Part shown: positions 58,850 through 64,000 of the stretch, one piece after another | Numbering within the stretch: the stretch's first letter is position 1 | Layout: each line of letters begins with the position of its first letter | NCBI GenBank assembly: GCA_036877525.1 | Contig: JAZGTH010000008.1 | Coordinates: 9,470,501 to 9,534,500 of the forward strand | Direction: 5' to 3' | DNA: 64,000 nt | Origin: Chromobotia macracanthus | Lineage: Eukaryota; Chordata; Actinopteri; Cypriniformes; Botiidae | The notes under the pieces: model-generated | What the model was told of the DNA's origin: nothing | Database searches by the model: none | What the model saw: the letters and a program-made list of their open reading frames with translations, nothing else | Translations under genes and position numbers: made by a program

Positions 58850-61141
58850 CTAAAGTGGGAGGATAAAGAAAGAGGTTAAAACTTTAAGGTTGCTTAAAGG
58901 AATACATAATCATAGCCTAAGGTCATTCTGAAAGTGAATTGAGTTTGATTCGGCTGTGGCACATTTTAAGTGTGCAGTCATCCATTACAAAAGATAGAAT
59001 TACTGATGCTAAGGGGAAATGTATGAGGAAGGAAATGAATGCTGTTCCTTATTCATATTTATGAAAGGGTATGTGCTAGTTTAACTGTGGTTTAAACATT
59101 TTGCGTATAGCATCGTATAGTGTAATGTAAGTCATATTTCAGACCATGATCTGGATATCTTAACAATACAGTAGAGGTTAGTGAAATCACCCACGGCAAC
59201 ATCTGTGCATACAGTGGTGTGGTTTAGAGCATATTTCCGGGAATGGTTTAACAGGTTGAGACAAAGGTTTATAAACATTCCGATTTTGAAGAATGCAAGG
59301 ACTGTTAAACCTGCAGTGCTATATACTACAGACTACCTCATTCCTCTCGGCCTGCAAAACACAGCCTGTGTGTTAACAAGCTTTCTGACTACTTGTAGGA
59401 AGCCGATTCATCTGTGTACACAACAAACGCCACAAATTGTTTCAAGGGAAGGACTATCAGAGGTTGTCTGTAGGAGTCTCTTGTCTTGTATAAGCAATGG
59501 AGCAAAATCTACACAGGATGTGATATAAACATGGATTGGGTGATGATCGCAGAGTTCCTACAACAATCAGTCTGTGTGTAGTGTACACAGATAAAGCTCG
59601 GGAGTCAGGTTTCAGGGGCTTGTATGCTTCCTCTTGTTGTACCTACACAACAAGTCAAAGCCCACAGGTAACAACAAGACGTGAGCACCAATGTAACCAA
59701 GGAAGGCCAGTAGTTATTTTTGTAATCCACAGCACATGCCAATCATGCAATCATGTTTGCATTTTGTATAGTCTCACTGTAGGTTTACCAGTACAGCAAA
59801 AAGCAGACAGAGCACAGGTTTGCACACAGTAGATGAATGAACAGGCCAATGTAAGCAGAACTCACTGAAGCAGAGTGCCTGTTTAGATATGGCAGATATC
59901 TGAATGTTCTGATTGGCATCAGTGGATTGGCTGTTCTAGGCAGTGTAATCTTTGGTGTGATTGGTTAATGTGTCCTTTCTCTCCCTCTCCTTTGCTCATT
60001 CTCTTTGTTTTCTGCCCTTGCTGTGGGTGGGAAATGCTTCACCTTGCTGTTAATTATTTTTTTCTTTCTTTCCGACTCTCAGACTCTCTGGAGTCTTCTT
60101 TGCAATTGTCTGCAATCTGGGATGCATATCAGGCTTAGTGCGGTCATGCTACTGATTCCTGATAAACAGTAAGTCTCAGGAAAAGTTTACGAAGGAAATC
60201 CATGTGTGTTACCAGAGGCCACACCCCCTGTGTTTTCATTGAGGTGCTTTAATGTAAACCCATTAACCAAAATCATAGGTGTGGTATGATACTGCCGTTT
60301 TACAACGGCTTTGTGAATTGTTAGAGAACTGAATTTACATGCTGTAAACAGAGGTCTAGTGAATGTGAATCATTACCAAAGGTTACTGGCCAGGCTTAGG
60401 GTTTAAAGGTCCTAAATGCTCTGTCCAGAGTGCTGAAACATCACGCTCCAGACTGGCACTGAATGATGAAAAGCTTATGATTGTCAGTTGAACTACTCTG
60501 AGTTTCTGGGTATACCAGTTGATGCTATTTTAACAATTATAATCAGAATTAATTAAAAATCTAACACTTGATGGCCAGCCAGGGTTTTGATCAACTGACC
60601 CTAAATCTCTCCAGATTCATCTACTCTCTGACAATGATTTATGAATCACTTTAAAGGCACAATGAAAGCGACAAAAAACAAATTTGCATTGCTACTCCTT
60701 GCTTGTGGTTTTCGTCTTGCTAATCTGTTACATTAAGCTCCAAAGCATAGTGCAAATTCACACTCAAACAGAGCCGCAAGGGTCATATAATAAGAACGGC
60801 TTTACAAATTTTAATTGTTATACATGTAATAAATATTTTTGTCCTATTCTTTCAGACTGCAATACATACCTTGCGGCCCACTTCATTGTTATGGAGGTTC
60901 ATGAGCGTCCTGGCGTTCTGCTTGATCTCTCGTGCATCTACAAACACCTTTGAGAAGCTCAAGCCATAGCGGATATCGGCCGAGCATCCACCCCACTTCC
61001 AGCCCTCCTCCTGGTTGTAGAAGCCCTGCTTCTCCTTGTCACACCCGCAGCCACTCAGCGTACCCTGAGTACAGGCCGCCGTGATCGCATGGGCCACCCC
61101 AGCGGCGATGATGGCGTAGGTGAACGCCGCCTCCTTACTGC
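58370..61141 (-). CDS. wnt7a: Wnt7a, last two coding exons (5' end outside window)
   Basis: The exons on the - strand are 61141-60870 and 58849-58370. After a 2-nt partial codon they give 249 codons plus TGA. This is roughly the C-terminal 70 percent of a Wnt of about 350 residues. Wnt7a is a secreted, lipid-modified ligand that signals through Frizzled/LRP and, for Wnt7 members, through the RECK/GPR124 co-receptor in brain vessel growth. Seen: EGWKWGGCSADIRYG, the acylation site CHGVSGSC, the linker HVEPVRASRNKRP, CDLMCCGRGYNTHQY and CSERTEVYTCK. Wnt7a is chosen over Wnt7b because the linker reads KIKKPYSYRKPMDTDLVYI and DLMCC; Wnt7b differs there. The convergent fbln2 gene agrees. Teleosts may hold two wnt7a paralogues, and which this is cannot be told. 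Confidence 0.95.
58850..60869 (-). other. wnt7a last intron, about 2.0 kb
   Basis: It runs from donor GTATGT (60869 down) to acceptor CTTTAG. No repeat family or coding remnant is recognised inside. Confidence 0.8.
60870..61141 (-). CDS. wnt7a: wnt7a penultimate exon
   Basis: The acceptor is TTTGGTTCCAG and the donor is GTATGT. It enters in phase 1 (the GC of a split Gly codon) and ends in phase 0 after GRK. It encodes SKEAAFTYAIIAAGVAHAI, TAACTQGTLSGCGCDKEKQG, FYNQEEGWKWGGCSADIRYG and VFVDAREIKQNARTLMNLHN. These strings match the Wnt7 subfamily, including ACTQG and CGCDKEKQG. Exon borders agree with vertebrate WNT7A. Confidence 0.95.
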
Positions 61142-64000
61142 CTGGAACCAAAAGGACATTCAGTTAGAACGTTAGATGCACTTAGGCTAAATCAACCCCC
61201 CACACATACCTGACATAGCTTGACTCTCATAGCAATAATAAAATGTGTTAGTTGAGTCAAGGATCGTTCATTTATCTTGCACTTTGCATTGATTAATTAC
61301 AGTATGGCCTCTGTTAGATGGTGTGAGGGCTTTCTGAGAAGATTGTAATATAAAAATGATCTAGAACCCAAGGCAGGTGAACAAGGCTATGAAAACAAAC
61401 AGATCACATACCTGCGATTACTCAACACATAAATACTTGTCCTTCACATGTCATAGAGAGGAAACATAAAGACAAATAACAGTGCACACAGATGAGCAAA
61501 GGAAGGAATGGTCCATCTCTTTAATAAGCACAAAGGACAAGAGTTGATTTCAGAGACAATAGAATGGTAGAGATAGAGGGTATGTGTTTAGACTCCAGCC
61601 TGGCCACTGTCCCAGCTTCCGTCAGAACGAGGGATCCACCCTACGCAGATGAACTCCCAGGCATTCAGTGCCTCCCTGGCCCGAGCACCGGTATAATTGA
61701 TTGCCACTGTTAAACAGGGCACTTCCAGGTTAACTGTGAACTTCATTTATATGAACAAAGATAGATCAGAAAAACCAAAGAAGGGCCTATTTCAGGGCGT
61801 TCATGTGAAGCGTTTACTTTTATTTACTTTACCAGCGTAAAGTGACATCAAACAATTTTTTAGTGAAAGTCTCCAACTTTAAAAGTGACTTTTCCAAAAT
61901 TCTTTGCTAATGTGGTAACATTTAAGTGATTATTCAATTCAGAATGATTGTTAGAATCGTTGTCTGATTACAGATCTTTGGCTTGTTCCCGTTATAGAAA
62001 AAGTGAAGGCCAAACTGAATAAAAGTTCTGTTGGCAACGCGAAAGCTTGTGATGTTAAGATATATTGATTGTTGCTTAGTTATGTTAACATTCCCGGAAA
62101 CGTACATGTCATTTTCTGGATTAATGAATCATCATCTATTGACTGTCCTAAGAATCATTTACACACCTGGAACTGAAGAAGTTTTTTTTTTTAGAAACGT
62201 TAACCTTTTTCAACTCACAGGGCTCATAAAGAGTGATGTCATGACTTGTCTTCAAGTAATGTCTTTTCAGTCTTTTAAAACCATGGCAGGAAGTGGAAAA
62301 CAGAAATATGACAGAATATTAAGAGACCAGCTCAGCAATTCTGGAATTTTCACCTTCAAGCGATCAAGAATAGCCGTAACAGTTTTCAGAGGTTTCCTGA
62401 AACACACTAATGTTGGTATGTGTTGATCTGCTGATGATAAACATCTTGGATCTCTGCCCGTGCTATTTAACAAAGGCCAGTTTGGGGCATCAATTATGTG
62501 GAGATTTTTATGAGTTGTTTGGGCTTGTCGCCAGGGGAGAAGGGACGTATCCCAAAGAAAGGAAAATAAAGACCGTAGGCTATACTAAAGCAAAATCTTA
62601 AAATGTGTATCAATACTACAGAGTAGAACGGTCCTTGTCTTTAAATATTTCTGGTGCAATGTTTACATAAATCAAGATATTCTGAACACAAACACAGCTG
62701 ATAAGTCGCACGTAAAACTCGGAATCAGTGGCACAAGCATGATTCTGTGAGATGTCTCTTGCCAAAACTGTAAATGCAAGAGGTTAATTTATAAACCTCA
62801 TACAATGTACTTGTCTGGACTTGAGGCATTAATGCTGTTGGAGGAAAACTATTTTTGAGCATACCAGAGGGTGGTTAAGTCAGAGAAGATTTAGGAGGGT
62901 TGCACTCAAGCAACATAAAGTAACACAAGCACAAAGATGATACGCCTTTCGCATATCTATCCAACTGCAGCTGATTTCAGGCAGGCTATAATTCAATCAC
63001 AGGTTTATTCATACACACGATAAAAAGGTGAACAGGTACATGAGAGCTGGAAAAGCCACGCTCAAAGGTATGTATTCCACATGCATAGGCAAAATGCACA
63101 AAAATGCATCTAAAAGAGGAATCCACAGTTGTGTGTGCCAAACTTGGACATTGGTACCAGGCCCTGAAAATTATTGCACATTACGCAACTACTTTTTTTT
63201 TTTGAGTATGCAAGCCCCTCCCCAATGGATTAACTACCTCTTCTCATCTCCCAGGCTTTTGCTACTATGAGCATTACCGGTCATACAACCACTGAGACCA
63301 ATCCTGTTTGAACGGCTGTCCACTTCCTTTAATCCTCTCTATACCAACCATAGACAACAGCAGTCTGGTTAAATACAGCAGTTGGACTTTTGGAGGCTGA
63401 CCTTCCAATTGCTTTAGAAACATAGACCATGGTCTGTCACGCTAGGTCAACATCAGCTCCACAGTGTTTGGATGGAGAGTGCATAATGCAAGACTTATAG
63501 CAGATGTCCAAGCAGACAGCACTAAATAACATAACCAACACCCACAACAGATCCAAGCAGCCATTCAGGTCTTTGATTTGATGAGCGTGCTAAGATCCCA
63601 AAGAGAATGGAAAGAGAAGAATTGCTAAAGTACAAGCATTTGTAGCCTTTATTTTTTCAGGAGGCCCTTGTCTTTGATGCAGAAGGATAAAATACAGCTT
63701 CACCTTCAGCGATAGATACAAGTCTCTACAGATCTAAGCCTTTCCCCTGGGCCTCAACTGCACTATCGCAACACTGGCTGGATCCTACAAGTACATGACA
63801 GAAGGGAAGAAAGAAGAAATTGCTTTAAACATTATATTGGGAGTGTACATTTCCGGTACAGTTCAGACATTTGAGCATCAAAGTTCCCTGCAGCCATTTT
63901 CCACGAGAAAAACAACGCAATCACTTGCTACCTATCTTCTCTTCACTAAAGCAAAAGACTTAAGCAAAGACCTTTACGCCACCATTCATCAAAGTGTCGT
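61142..64000 (-). other. wnt7a intron (partial), right edge
   Basis: I searched the - strand for the preceding exon (RWNCSALG and nearby Wnt7 strings) and found nothing, so exon 2 lies beyond the window. WNT7A has a long intron at this place in mammals. No repeat family is recognised. The 131-codon frame at 62031-62426 on the + strand has no recognisable domain. Confidence 0.7.

Noticed and set aside
58370..61141. Wnt7b as the identity of the - strand gene
   Set aside because: The linker (VEPVRASRNKRP, KIKKPYSYRKPMDTD) and CDLMCC agree with Wnt7a and not with Wnt7b.
62031..62426. A 131-codon open frame opposite the wnt7a intron
   Set aside because: No recognisable domain and no conserved motif; probably chance.

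Overview
This window comes from a vertebrate nuclear genome, almost certainly a teleost and most likely a cypriniform (carp-like) fish. The evidence is: spliced genes with GT-AG introns whose proteins read as fish-like orthologues of vertebrate genes; an AT-rich background; many short terminal-inverted-repeat (TIR) DNA elements; tRNA-headed SINEs with the usual fish tail; and long GATA/GACA and AT microsatellites. There is no prokaryotic-type coding, no CRISPR array and no operon. No undescribed multi-gene system is visible.

Two protein-coding genes are present, both cut by the window edges. On the + strand, positions 477 to 16777 carry the 3' part of a fibulin-2 gene (fbln2). It has eleven exons: one acidic linker exon, nine EGF-like exons and the last exon with the fibulin-type C-terminal domain. 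Together they give 536 codons plus a stop in one continuous reading frame. The N-terminal exons lie to the left of the window. A 3'UTR of about 1.1 kb follows, with an AATAAA at 17874. On the - strand, positions 61141 down to 58370 carry the last two coding exons of a Wnt7a gene (249 codons plus a stop). The first two exons lie beyond the right edge. The genes are tail to tail, as FBLN2 and WNT7A are in mammals, and this supports both calls.

The roughly 40 kb between the two genes (17.9 to 57.8 kb) holds no gene I can recognise. It contains repeats and several blocks that look less repetitive and carry homeodomain, SOX and TCF-like words. Those blocks are candidates for wnt7a regulatory elements, but only by inference. 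The commonest repeat is a TIR element of about 300 bp that starts CCCAGCTAACA and ends TGTTAGCTGGG. I count fourteen full or partial copies, from intron 1 of fbln2 to the wnt7a 3' flank. Less frequent families are a GGTTCTT/AAGAACC element (2 copies), an AAAGCTGCAATC TIR element (3 copies), a CACTGTAAAA hairpin element (1 copy), a TGTCCCCA-type repeat (2) and SINEs (2 with heads, 2 tails). A GATA/GACA array of about 610 bp lies at 27.1 to 27.7 kb.

Fibulin-2 is a secreted extracellular-matrix and basement-membrane glycoprotein. Wnt7a is a secreted, lipid-modified signalling ligand. They are neighbours by ancestry and nothing in the sequence shows that they act together. The main points worth checking are a His-to-Leu change in the near-invariant FHWCC motif of Wnt7a, the apparent absence of one calcium-binding EGF exon found in mammalian FBLN2, and the candidate enhancers.
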